Both the position numbers and the translations under genes were made by a program. From Carnobacterium_A sp049673005 (GTDB taxonomy: Bacteria; Bacillota; Bacilli; Lactobacillales; Carnobacteriaceae), in contig NZ_JBATXB010000019.1 in the NCBI RefSeq assembly GCF_049673005.1, positions 1-12,574 on the forward strand: DNA of 12,574 nt, given 5' to 3'. Positions within the stretch are counted from its first letter, which is position 1. Every line of letters begins with the position of its first letter. The notes under the pieces were generated by a model. That model did no database searches. It saw only the letters and a program-made list of their open reading frames with translations, and was not told where the DNA came from. This document shows, piece after piece, positions 6,466 through 12,574 of the stretch.

Positions 6466-7326
6466 ATGAAAACAGATGTATTTCCACTGACTTATTTTAA
6501 AAAAATTTGGACGCCTAGACGGATATTTGACAACCGTCATCAACTAAATTGGTTTCAATTGCTATTCGTTCTATTCTTTTTGACTAGCATATTAATGGTT
6601 CCAGTATCATTAAATTTTTTGAAAATGGATACCTACCCAATTGAAGAAAGCTACCCCGATGCATTTGAATTAATAGATGAATCAGTTGTAATTGCTTTTA
6701 AAGAAGTAGCTAATGAAAAAGGTGAATGGATTACTGAACCGGGACTAAATCTAGTTAAGGATAACGGAGTAGTTAGTGTGACGGAATCAGATTCTAACAT
6801 TGAAGAAAATTTAAAAGCAGAAAATGCGTTAGTTTTTTCTGAAAACGAATTTTATTTAAAGAATAAGGGAGTACCGATTTCCACTGTTCGGTATACAAAA
6901 GATTTTAATCCCAACCAAATAAATTCCGTTGAAGATATGAAAGAAACTATTTCTCGTCAATGGTTTTTCCAGAATCGCATCTATGTTATAGGATCTTTAT
7001 TATTATTAGTTTTTAGTATTTTATTTGTTAGCACATTAGTAATTGTTTTAGGATCTGCAGTGTTTTTATATTTGACTAAGAAAAATTCTTTTTCTTCCAT
7101 CAAAACATACAAAGAATCGGTTAATTTAATTCTTAATGCACTAGGAATACCTTCCTTGCTTGCATTGCTGTCGAGTTTTATTCAATTTGACATAGTTGTC
7201 ATGCTAACTATTCAATCAGTAGGCTTAGCATTAATGGTGCTCTTAGTATTTTATGCTACTCGTTTCAATGATACAGTCTCAGTTAAAAATAATAGGGAAG
7301 TTGTTGGAGGTAAAAAACATGGTTAA
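6466..7326 (+). CDS. yvdJ: DUF1189 membrane protein of maltodextrin clusters (YvdJ/MalA-like)
   Basis: This 286-residue protein has a cytoplasmic N-terminus (FKKIWTPRRIFDNR near residue 11), one membrane segment at about 29-50, and a hydrophilic, probably extracytoplasmic, region of roughly 130 residues. A cluster of hydrophobic segments makes up the C-terminal third. This matches the DUF1189 layout seen in B. subtilis YvdJ and the streptococcal MalA, which also sit in maltodextrin operons. No biochemical function is established for the family. A GTG at 6421 would add 15 residues. ATG 6466 is preferred because AAGGAG (6455-6460) lies 5 nt before it and the extra residues are charged and unlike the family start. 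The final 8 nt overlap the start of the maltose phosphorylase gene. Family call rests on pattern and synteny. Confidence 0.82.
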   Translation: MKTDVFPLTYFKKIWTPRRIFDNRHQLNWFQLLFVLFFLTSILMVPVSLNFLKMDTYPIEESYPDAFELIDESVVIAFKEVANEKGEWITEPGLNLVKDNGVVSVTESDSNIEENLKAENALVFSENEFYLKNKGVPISTVRYTKDFNPNQINSVEDMKETISRQWFFQNRIYVIGSLLLLVFSILFVSTLVIVLGSAVFLYLTKKNSFSSIKTYKESVNLILNALGIPSLLALLSSFIQFDIVVMLTIQSVGLALMVLLVFYATRFNDTVSVKNNREVVGGKKHG

Positions 7327-9592
7327 ACGTTTATTTGAAGTAGACCCTTGGAAAATAAAATCTACTTCTTTAGAAATAGAAAACAAACGTCTTCAAGAAA
7401 GTCTAACATCCATCGGTAATGGCTATATGGGAATGCGCGGTAATTTTGAAGAAGGATACTCTGGGGATAGTCATTTAGGCACCTATATAGCTGGTGTTTG
7501 GTATCCAGATAAAACAAGGGTTGGCTGGTGGAAAAATGGTTATCCTGAGTATTTTGGAAAAGTAATCAATGCGACCAACTTTATTCCAGTTGAAATTGAG
7601 ATAGATGGGGGAAAAGTTGACTTAGCAAAAGATTCTATAAAAAACTACTCCATTGAGCTAGACATGAAGACGGGTATTTTAAAACGATCTTATACATTGG
7701 TAAGAGGAGAAGTTGAGATAAAATTTCATTTTAAACGTTTTGTTAGTATTGTTATGAAAGAACTTGCAGTTATTGAAGTATCTGCTGAAGTTTTAAAAGG
7801 TGATGCAAAACTAACTTTCAAGCCATTACTGGATGGCAATGTAGTAAATGAAGATAGCAATTATGAAGAAAAATTTTGGTTGGAAGTCGAGCGGTCAGTA
7901 GGTGAAAAAAGTCATTTAACAACTAAGACAATCCCAAATCCTTTTGGTATTGAACAGTTTACAGTGACAACTATGATGCAATCTCTTGCCAAAAATGCAG
8001 ACTCACGTCAAGTAAATGAAGATGTTATGAAAGTTGAAGAAATAATTGACTACGAGTTAAAAAGAGGTGAAAAAGCAGAACTTATAAAATTTGTAAGTGT
8101 AGTAACAAGTAGAGATGTAGAAATAGACAATCAAACAACCGTCGCCTCTAGAATCTTGAGTGAGGCTATAGAAAAAGGGGTTCGTGTTTTAGAACAAGAA
8201 CACATTGCTGCATGGGATGAACGTTGGCACAAAGCTGATGTTGTTATTGAAGGCGATAATGAGAGTCAACAAGGGATTCGTTTTAATATATTCCAACTAT
8301 TTTCAACCTATTATGGAGAAGATTCGAGATTAAATATTGGACCAAAAGGATTTACCGGTGAAAAGTATGGCGGGGCAACTTATTGGGATACAGAAGCTTA
8401 TATTATACCTATGTACTTATCTGTAGCAGATGAAATAGTATCTGAACAATTATTGAAATACCGTTATGATCAATTAGATGGAGCTTTTCATAATGCAAAA
8501 CAACAAGGATTAAAAGGTGCTCTATACCCAATGGTTACGTTTAATGGTATTGAATGTCATAACGAATGGGAAATTACTTTTGAAGAAATTCATCGTAATA
8601 GTTCAATTGCTTTTGCTATTTACAACTATACGAATTATACAGGAAAAGAAGAGTATCTAGTCACTAAAGGAATAGACGTTTTAGTCAGTATTTCTCGTTT
8701 TTGGGCAGATAGAGTTCATTTTTCAAAACGAGAAAATCACTACATGATTCACGGTGTAACAGGACCTAACGAATATGAAAATAATGTTAATAATAATTGG
8801 TATACAAATAGAATGGCAACATGGACGCTTAATTATACAGTGGAAAGCCTAAATAAAATAACAGAAGCAAAAAAAGCTGATTTAGGAGTTTCTGATGATG
8901 AACTAGCTAAATGGATAGATATTATAGCCAAGATGTATTACCCCTATGATGAAAGTTTAGGTGTTTTTATTCAACATGATACATTCTTAGATAAGGATTT
9001 ACTTCCAGTTTCTTCATTAGATGTAAAGGAATTGCCGATTAATCAAAATTGGTCGTGGGATAAAATTTTACGTTCTTGTTTTATCAAACAAGCTGACGTA
9101 TTACAAGGCATTTATTATTTGAACGATGAGTTTACAATAGAAGAAAAAGCGCGAAACTTTGATTTTTATGAACCAATGACTGTTCATGAAAGTTCACTTT
9201 CTCCCTCTATTCATGCCATATTAGCTGCGGAGCTGGGTAAAAAAGAAAAAGCAGTTGAGTTTTATGCTCAAACAGCTCGATTAGATCTAGATAATTATAA
9301 CAACGACACCGAAGATGGCTTGCACATTACGTCTATGAGTGGAGGATGGTTAACAATTGTTCAAGGTTTTGCAGGTATGAGGACGTCTAAAGAGAGTTTA
9401 TCGTTTAAACCTTTTTGTCCAGTTAATTGGGAAGGGTACAACTTTAAAATTAAATATCGTTCGCGGTTAGTGCATATTACTGTAACTAAAAATGATGTGA
9501 CAGTTTCCTTAAATGAGGGAGAAGCGCTAATGATCGAATTGTATGGTGAAAAAATAGAATTAATTGATACGTTAACTAGTGCAATCCAATAA
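7319..9592 (+). CDS. mapA: Maltose phosphorylase (GH65)
   Basis: This 757-residue cytoplasmic enzyme converts maltose and phosphate to glucose and beta-D-glucose 1-phosphate, saving one ATP compared with hydrolysis. The length equals that recalled for B. subtilis MdxK/YvdK. Family GH65 landmarks in order are an N-terminal beta-sandwich (SIGNGYMGMRGNFEE near residue 35), TYWDTEAYIIPMY, CHNEWEITFEE, and the catalytic block GPNEYENNVNNNWY with the general acid Glu485 (E487 in the Lactobacillus brevis enzyme). HESSLSPSIH and SMSGGW follow, in the region expected to bind phosphate. There is no signal peptide. ATG 7319 is chosen for GGAGG at 7306-7310 (8 nt away); the open frame upstream only overlaps the previous gene. 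It overlaps the DUF1189 gene by 8 nt, implying coupled translation. Trehalose or kojibiose phosphorylase are alternatives within GH65, but the operon strongly favours maltose. Confidence 0.94.
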   Translation: MVKRLFEVDPWKIKSTSLEIENKRLQESLTSIGNGYMGMRGNFEEGYSGDSHLGTYIAGVWYPDKTRVGWWKNGYPEYFGKVINATNFIPVEIEIDGGKVDLAKDSIKNYSIELDMKTGILKRSYTLVRGEVEIKFHFKRFVSIVMKELAVIEVSAEVLKGDAKLTFKPLLDGNVVNEDSNYEEKFWLEVERSVGEKSHLTTKTIPNPFGIEQFTVTTMMQSLAKNADSRQVNEDVMKVEEIIDYELKRGEKAELIKFVSVVTSRDVEIDNQTTVASRILSEAIEKGVRVLEQEHIAAWDERWHKADVVIEGDNESQQGIRFNIFQLFSTYYGEDSRLNIGPKGFTGEKYGGATYWDTEAYIIPMYLSVADEIVSEQLLKYRYDQLDGAFHNAKQQGLKGALYPMVTFNGIECHNEWEITFEEIHRNSSIAFAIYNYTNYTGKEEYLVTKGIDVLVSISRFWADRVHFSKRENHYMIHGVTGPNEYENNVNNNWYTNRMATWTLNYTVESLNKITEAKKADLGVSDDELAKWIDIIAKMYYPYDESLGVFIQHDTFLDKDLLPVSSLDVKELPINQNWSWDKILRSCFIKQADVLQGIYYLNDEFTIEEKARNFDFYEPMTVHESSLSPSIHAILAAELGKKEKAVEFYAQTARLDLDNYNNDTEDGLHITSMSGGWLTIVQGFAGMRTSKESLSFKPFCPVNWEGYNFKIKYRSRLVHITVTKNDVTVSLNEGEALMIELYGEKIELIDTLTSAIQ

Positions 9593-9605
9593 ACGAATAC
9601 AAAAA

Positions 9606-9612
9606 AGAGGTG
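9606..9612 (+). promoter_or_regulatory. pgmB: Ribosome binding site that sets the TTG start of pgmB
   Basis: AGAGGTG is complementary to the 16S 3' tail. It overlaps the GTG at 9610, so that codon cannot be the start, and sits 6 nt before TTG 9619. Confidence 0.65.
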
Positions 9613-9618
9613 TCAGTA

Positions 9619-10299
9619 TTGATAAAAGGATTTATTTTTGATTTAGATGGAGTACTAACGGACACTGCAGAGTACCACTATTTAGCATGGCGAGAACTTG
9701 GTCAAAAAATCGGTATTTCAATAGACCGCGTTTTTAATGAACAATTAAAAGGGATCAGTCGAACGGATTCTTTAGAACGTATTTTAACTTATGGGAACAA
9801 AAGCAATGTTTATTCAGAACAAGAAAAATCTAAATTAGCAGAAGAAAAAAATGAAGAATATAAAAAACTTATTACTAACCTCTCTCCTGATGATTTATTG
9901 CCAGGTATAAAGGAATTTATATCTGAACTAAAACAGGCAAATATGAAATTAGCTTTAGCATCTGCAAGTAAAAATGGTCCCACTCTTTTAAAACAACTTG
10001 GAATAGCTGAAATATTTGATACTATTGTAGATCCCGAAAAATTAAGTAATGGAAAACCAAATCCGGAAATTTTTATTAAAGGGGCTAAACAATTGGGTTT
10101 GTCTTCAATAGAGTGCGTTGGGATAGAAGATGCAGAGGCTGGAATTCAATCAATTAATGCAGCAAATATGTTTTCTGTAGGAGTAGGAGATCAAAAAGCA
10201 ATGCAATTTGCGGATATGTTCGTATCTGATACGGCTGAATTAAGTTATACGTCAATTTTGGATGCAGTAAAAAAGAAAAGAAAAGGAGTGGAAAGATAA
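9619..10299 (+). CDS. pgmB: Beta-phosphoglucomutase (HAD superfamily)
   Basis: This 226-residue enzyme isomerises beta-glucose 1-phosphate, the product of the preceding phosphorylase, to glucose 6-phosphate. HAD motif I is FDLDG with the nucleophile Asp8 and acid/base Asp10, exactly as numbered in the Lactococcus lactis enzyme. TDTAEYH and KGISRTDSLE form the cap-domain substrate contacts. ASASKNG holds Ser115 (motif II), NGKPNPE holds Lys146 (motif III), and GIEDAEAGIQ holds Glu170-Asp171 for magnesium. A GTG at 9610 would add three residues, but it overlaps the ribosome binding site, and the family begins about seven residues before the first Asp, so TTG 9619 is preferred. It lies 26 nt after mapA and 2 nt before the next gene. 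In B. subtilis the equivalent gene comes after malL, not before it. Confidence 0.93.
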   Translation: MIKGFIFDLDGVLTDTAEYHYLAWRELGQKIGISIDRVFNEQLKGISRTDSLERILTYGNKSNVYSEQEKSKLAEEKNEEYKKLITNLSPDDLLPGIKEFISELKQANMKLALASASKNGPTLLKQLGIAEIFDTIVDPEKLSNGKPNPEIFIKGAKQLGLSSIECVGIEDAEAGIQSINAANMFSVGVGDQKAMQFADMFVSDTAELSYTSILDAVKKKRKGVER

Positions 10300-10301
10300 A
10301 C

Positions 10302-11942
10302 ATGGAAAAAAAGTGGTGGAACGATTCGGTTGTTTACCAAATTTATCCTAGAAGTTTTCAAGATAGCAATAATGACGGCATTGGAGATCTATTAGGAATT
10401 ATTAAACGATTGGATTATTTAACTGACTTAGGGATTGATGTTATTTGGTTAAGCCCTGTTTATCAATCACCTAACGATGATAATGGATATGACATTAGCG
10501 ACTATCAAGCCATATCACCGGATTTTGGAACGATGGATGATCTTGAAGAGCTGATTGAAGAATCAGCAAAAAGAGGCATTAAAATTTTAATGGATTTAGT
10601 TGTTAATCACACCTCAGATGAACATTATTGGTTTAAGGAAGCATTAAAAAGTAAAGATAATCCTTATAGAGATTATTATATATGGCGTGATCCATTAGAA
10701 AATGGAGAAACTCCCAACGAATTGTTATCTGTATTTAGCGGTTCTGCTTGGGAGTTAGATGAAAAATCCAATCAATACTACCTACACTTATATAGTAAAA
10801 AGCAACCAGATTTAAACTGGGAAAACCCTAAAGTACGTAAAGAAATCTACGATATGATGAATTTTTGGTTAAAAAAAGGTATTGGCGGCTTTCGTATGGA
10901 TGTCATTGATACAATCGGTAAAGTACCAGATGAACTTATAACAACGAATGGACCTAAACTCCATGAGTATATAAAAGAAATGAATCGTGCTACATTTGGT
11001 CAGTATGATGTCTTAACTGTTGGCGAGACCTGGGGAGCTACACCTGAGATAGCTAAGCTTTATTCGGATCCAGCAAGAAATGAATTATCCATGGTATTTC
11101 AATTTGAACATATCGGGTTGGACCAAATTCCTGGTAAATCTAAATGGGATACAAAAGAACTCGATTTTATTGGATTAAAAGCTGTTTTTTCTAAGTGGCA
11201 AAATGAATTAGGAGATAAAGGGTGGAACAGTTTATTTTGGAATAACCATGATATACCAAGAATCGTTTCTAATTGGGGAGATGATTCTCCTGAATATCGC
11301 GTTGTATCCGCAAAAATGTTTGCAACTTTTCTACATCTTTTAAAAGGGACTCCCTATATTTTTCAAGGGGAAGAAATAGGTCTTACTAATACACCTGTGA
11401 CATCAATAGAAGAAATTGATGATATAGAAACCATAAACTTATATAATGAACGAATAAGTGAAGGATATTCTAACGACGATATTTTTTCTTCTATAAATAA
11501 AAAAGGACGAGATAATTCAAGACGACCAATGCAGTGGGATAACTCAAATAATGCAGGTTTTACAGAAGCTGAGCCTTGGTTAGCATTAAATCCAGATTAT
11601 AAAAAATATAATGTGCTAAATGATCAAAAAAGTGAAACGAGTATTTTTACCTATTATAAAAATTTAATTCATTTACGCAAAGAAAATGAGTTAGTTGTAT
11701 ATGGCCAATATAAAGAACTATTACCTGAAGATAAGCAACTTTATGTTTATGAACGTTATTATGCTGGAGAAACATGGTTAGTTGTTTTGAACTTTTATAA
11801 AAAAGAGACTACTTATATAGATGAAAAAGCAAGAAAAGGCACAATTATTATCAGCAATTATGGAGATAGTTCTAACGATCTTTCTAAATTAAATCTACGT
11901 TCATTTGAGTCGATTGTTTTTAAAATAAATGAGCACAAATAA
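10302..11942 (+). CDS. malL: Alpha-1,6-glucosidase (oligo-1,6-glucosidase / glucan 1,6-alpha-glucosidase), GH13_31
   Basis: This 546-residue cytoplasmic enzyme releases glucose from alpha-1,6-linked ends of isomalto-oligosaccharides or branched dextrins. The start (WWNDSVVYQIYPRSFQDSN) is the family N-terminus, without a signal peptide. GH13 regions are DLVVNHTSDEH, FRMDVID with nucleophile Asp200, VGETWG with acid/base Glu242, and NNHDIPR with Asp317; QPDLNWEN is the region V signature. Val directly after Asp200 is the residue associated with alpha-1,6 preference in this subfamily. The blocks GETWGATPEIAKLYSDP and LSMVFQFEHIGL look, from memory, closer to streptococcal DexB than to Bacillus MalL, so dexB is a reasonable alternative name. 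ATG lies 2 nt after the pgmB stop. The best ribosome binding site (AAGGAG, 10283-10288) is 13 nt away, longer than usual, suggesting reliance on coupling to pgmB. It is the last gene of the operon. Confidence 0.92.
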   Translation: MEKKWWNDSVVYQIYPRSFQDSNNDGIGDLLGIIKRLDYLTDLGIDVIWLSPVYQSPNDDNGYDISDYQAISPDFGTMDDLEELIEESAKRGIKILMDLVVNHTSDEHYWFKEALKSKDNPYRDYYIWRDPLENGETPNELLSVFSGSAWELDEKSNQYYLHLYSKKQPDLNWENPKVRKEIYDMMNFWLKKGIGGFRMDVIDTIGKVPDELITTNGPKLHEYIKEMNRATFGQYDVLTVGETWGATPEIAKLYSDPARNELSMVFQFEHIGLDQIPGKSKWDTKELDFIGLKAVFSKWQNELGDKGWNSLFWNNHDIPRIVSNWGDDSPEYRVVSAKMFATFLHLLKGTPYIFQGEEIGLTNTPVTSIEEIDDIETINLYNERISEGYSNDDIFSSINKKGRDNSRRPMQWDNSNNAGFTEAEPWLALNPDYKKYNVLNDQKSETSIFTYYKNLIHLRKENELVVYGQYKELLPEDKQLYVYERYYAGETWLVVLNFYKKETTYIDEKARKGTIIISNYGDSSNDLSKLNLRSFESIVFKINEHK

Positions 11943-11979
11943 AAAATAGGAATAAGACTTTAAGCCACTATGAATTTAA

Positions 11980-12033
11980 ATGTGAACGATTTTCGTTTCG
12001 GAACATAAAACGTTCATGTAATAGATTTTTTTT
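11980..12033 (+). terminator. Probable rho-independent terminator of the mal operon
   Basis: TGAACG (11983-11988) pairs with CGTTCA (12011-12016). The stem extends inward past a bulged A through TTTT/AAAA to a small GTT-TCGG-AAC hairpin, and outward through wobble pairs. Eight T follow at 12026-12033, after a 6-nt gap. The gap and bulge make it weaker than a textbook terminator, but it is placed as expected, about 40 nt after the last stop. Confidence 0.55.
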
Positions 12034-12070
12034 GCATATATATACGAGATCTAAATAGAAATTCAAACGT

Positions 12071-12114
12071 AATGTTCGCTTATCTAAATAGATGAGCGGA
12101 CATTGTATTTTTTT
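12071..12114 (+). terminator. Strong rho-independent terminator just upstream of the rRNA promoters
   Basis: A 15-bp stem (12071-12085 with 12090-12104) includes two G-U pairs and closes on a 4-nt loop (AAAT). It is followed by GTA and a run of seven T at 12108-12114. The T run ends one base before the first rRNA promoter's -35 hexamer. It should stop read-through from the mal operon and insulate the rRNA promoters. Confidence 0.85.
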
Positions 12115-12115
12115 G

Positions 12116-12144
12116 TTGACCGATTATACAAATCTTGTTATAGT
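12116..12144 (+). promoter_or_regulatory. rRNA operon promoter P1 (extended -10)
   Basis: TTGACC (12116-12121) and TATAGT (12139-12144) are spaced by 17 bp, with TG one base before the -10 (TGTTATAGT), an extended -10 element. It is the first of three tandem promoters driving the rRNA operon; the predicted start is about 12150-12152. Confidence 0.75.
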
Positions 12145-12211
12145 AATTGAAGTTAGTAATTTAACAGCAACTTTGTTTGCAAAATATTTTTTAAAAGGTA
12201 CAAGAAATTCT

Positions 12212-12241
12212 TTGACATAAACTGAAGCCTTATGCTACACT
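12212..12241 (+). promoter_or_regulatory. rRNA operon promoter P2 (extended -10)
   Basis: A consensus TTGACA (12212-12217) is followed after 18 bp by TACACT (12236-12241) with an extended TG (TGCTACACT). The 30 bases upstream are rich in A and T runs, as expected for an UP element. The predicted start is about 12247-12249. Confidence 0.8.
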
Positions 12242-12280
12242 AGTAAATGTCATATAGAGAGAAACTATTTAAACTATTTG

Positions 12281-12314
12281 AATATTTATTCAAATAAAAA
12301 AATATTTATTCAAA
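12281..12314 (+). repeat. 14-bp direct repeat at 20-bp spacing upstream of P3
   Basis: AATATTTATTCAAA occurs at 12281-12294 and again at 12301-12314, exactly 20 bp apart, about two helical turns. The first copy is also the right part of an 18-bp palindrome (TTTGAATA, TT, TATTCAAA, 12277-12294). The second copy ends 6 bp before the P3 -35, the position of an UP element. A role in polymerase alpha-subunit or protein binding is inferred. Confidence 0.6.
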
Positions 12315-12320
12315 ATACTA

Positions 12321-12349
12321 TTGACAAAAAAATTTGTACTTGCTATTAT
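12321..12349 (+). promoter_or_regulatory. rRNA operon promoter P3 (extended -10), nearest to 16S
   Basis: Consensus TTGACA (12321-12326) and TATTAT (12344-12349) have an ideal 17-bp spacer and an extended TG (TGCTATTAT). AT-rich direct repeats lie just upstream. The predicted start is near G12356; a G start would fit the GTP-sensing rRNA promoters described in Bacillota, but the exact start is inferred. Confidence 0.85.
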
Positions 12350-12355
12350 TTAGAA

Positions 12356-12546
12356 GTTGTCAACACGACAACGCAAACAAATTAGACCTTTGAAAACTGA
12401 ACAAAGTAAAACAATAAACTGTGAACGGCGGTTCGGCCAAGGGTCGGACCAAAAGAAACAAAGTGAATAATTATTCGCTAGCAAGTCATTTTAATGAGCT
12501 TCAAGCATCGTTAAAAAGCGAAACAATCCTAACGGGTTGCTTCAAC
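12356..12546 (+). other. rRNA operon leader with boxA-like antitermination element and hairpins
   Basis: This is the transcribed leader between P3 and mature 16S. GACCTTTGAAAACT (12385-12398) is the boxA-like element seen before 16S genes in Bacillota, where Nus factors assemble for antitermination. Hairpins visible in order are GTTGTC/GACAAC (12356-12372) at the predicted RNA 5' end, and a 9-bp stem with two wobble pairs and an AAG loop (12430-12450). These are followed by AGTGAAT/ATTCGCT (12462-12479) and CAATCC/GGGTTG just before 16S. The last part should pair with sequence after 16S to form the processing stem, but that partner lies outside the window. No protein gene is seen. Confidence 0.75.
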
Positions 12547-12574
12547 TTTTATGAGAGTTTGATCCTGGCTCAGG
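12547..12574 (+). rRNA. rrs: 16S ribosomal RNA, 5' end only
   Basis: AGAGTTTGATCCTGGCTCAG, the universal bacterial 27F priming site, begins at 12554. Counting back from its known position (E. coli base 8) puts the mature 5' end near 12547. Only 28 bases are present; the gene continues beyond the window in the same direction as the mal genes. Confidence 0.96.

Noticed and set aside
1..12574. Novel defence system, mobile element, CRISPR array or attachment site
   Set aside because: No transposase, integrase, nuclease, helicase or toxin-like gene and no regularly spaced repeat array was found; all genes fit one sugar-use pathway.

Overview
The window is a maltose/maltodextrin uptake and breakdown locus from a low-GC Gram-positive bacterium. 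It is followed directly by the promoter region and first bases of an rRNA operon. AT-rich DNA, strong AGGAGG-type ribosome binding sites, lipoprotein-type solute-binding proteins and the 16S 5' end all point to Bacillota. The proteins and gene order suggest Lactobacillales, perhaps a Carnobacterium-like organism; the genus is a guess. Every gene is on the + strand, co-oriented with the rRNA operon.

Layout: (1) The 3' two thirds of a neopullulanase/cyclomaltodextrinase-type GH13 enzyme (1-1179) ends at a paired-hairpin terminator. (2) A promoter with LacI/CcpA-type operator candidates precedes a first maltodextrin-binding lipoprotein (malE copy 1, 1362-2636). (3) A second regulated promoter region carries a perfect 14-bp palindrome and an 11-bp inverted repeat. 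It precedes a second, clearly paralogous binding lipoprotein (malE copy 2, 2860-4140). (4) A strong intercistronic hairpin separates this from malF and malG (two permeases). These are followed by a DUF1189 membrane protein (YvdJ/MalA-type), maltose phosphorylase, beta-phosphoglucomutase and a GH13 alpha-1,6-glucosidase (4218-11942). (5) From 11943 to 12546 there is no gene: two terminators, three tandem promoters with extended -10 elements, and a structured leader with a boxA-like element. (6) The 16S rRNA gene begins at about 12547 and runs off the window.

How the genes work together: the lipoproteins capture maltodextrins outside the cell and MalF/MalG carry them in, powered by an ATPase that is not encoded here. 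In the cytoplasm the neopullulanase-like enzyme and the alpha-1,6-glucosidase trim linear and branched dextrins. Maltose phosphorylase splits maltose with phosphate into glucose and beta-glucose 1-phosphate, and beta-phosphoglucomutase turns the latter into glucose 6-phosphate. The cluster closely parallels the Bacillus subtilis mdx/yvd locus, with an extra malE and the last two genes in swapped order.

I see no phage, CRISPR, transposon or defence genes. The metabolic content is familiar. The points most worth a second look are regulatory: the duplicated binding protein with its own promoter, the operator sites shared by the two malE promoters, the malE-malF hairpin, and the triple extended -10 rRNA promoter abutting a terminator.
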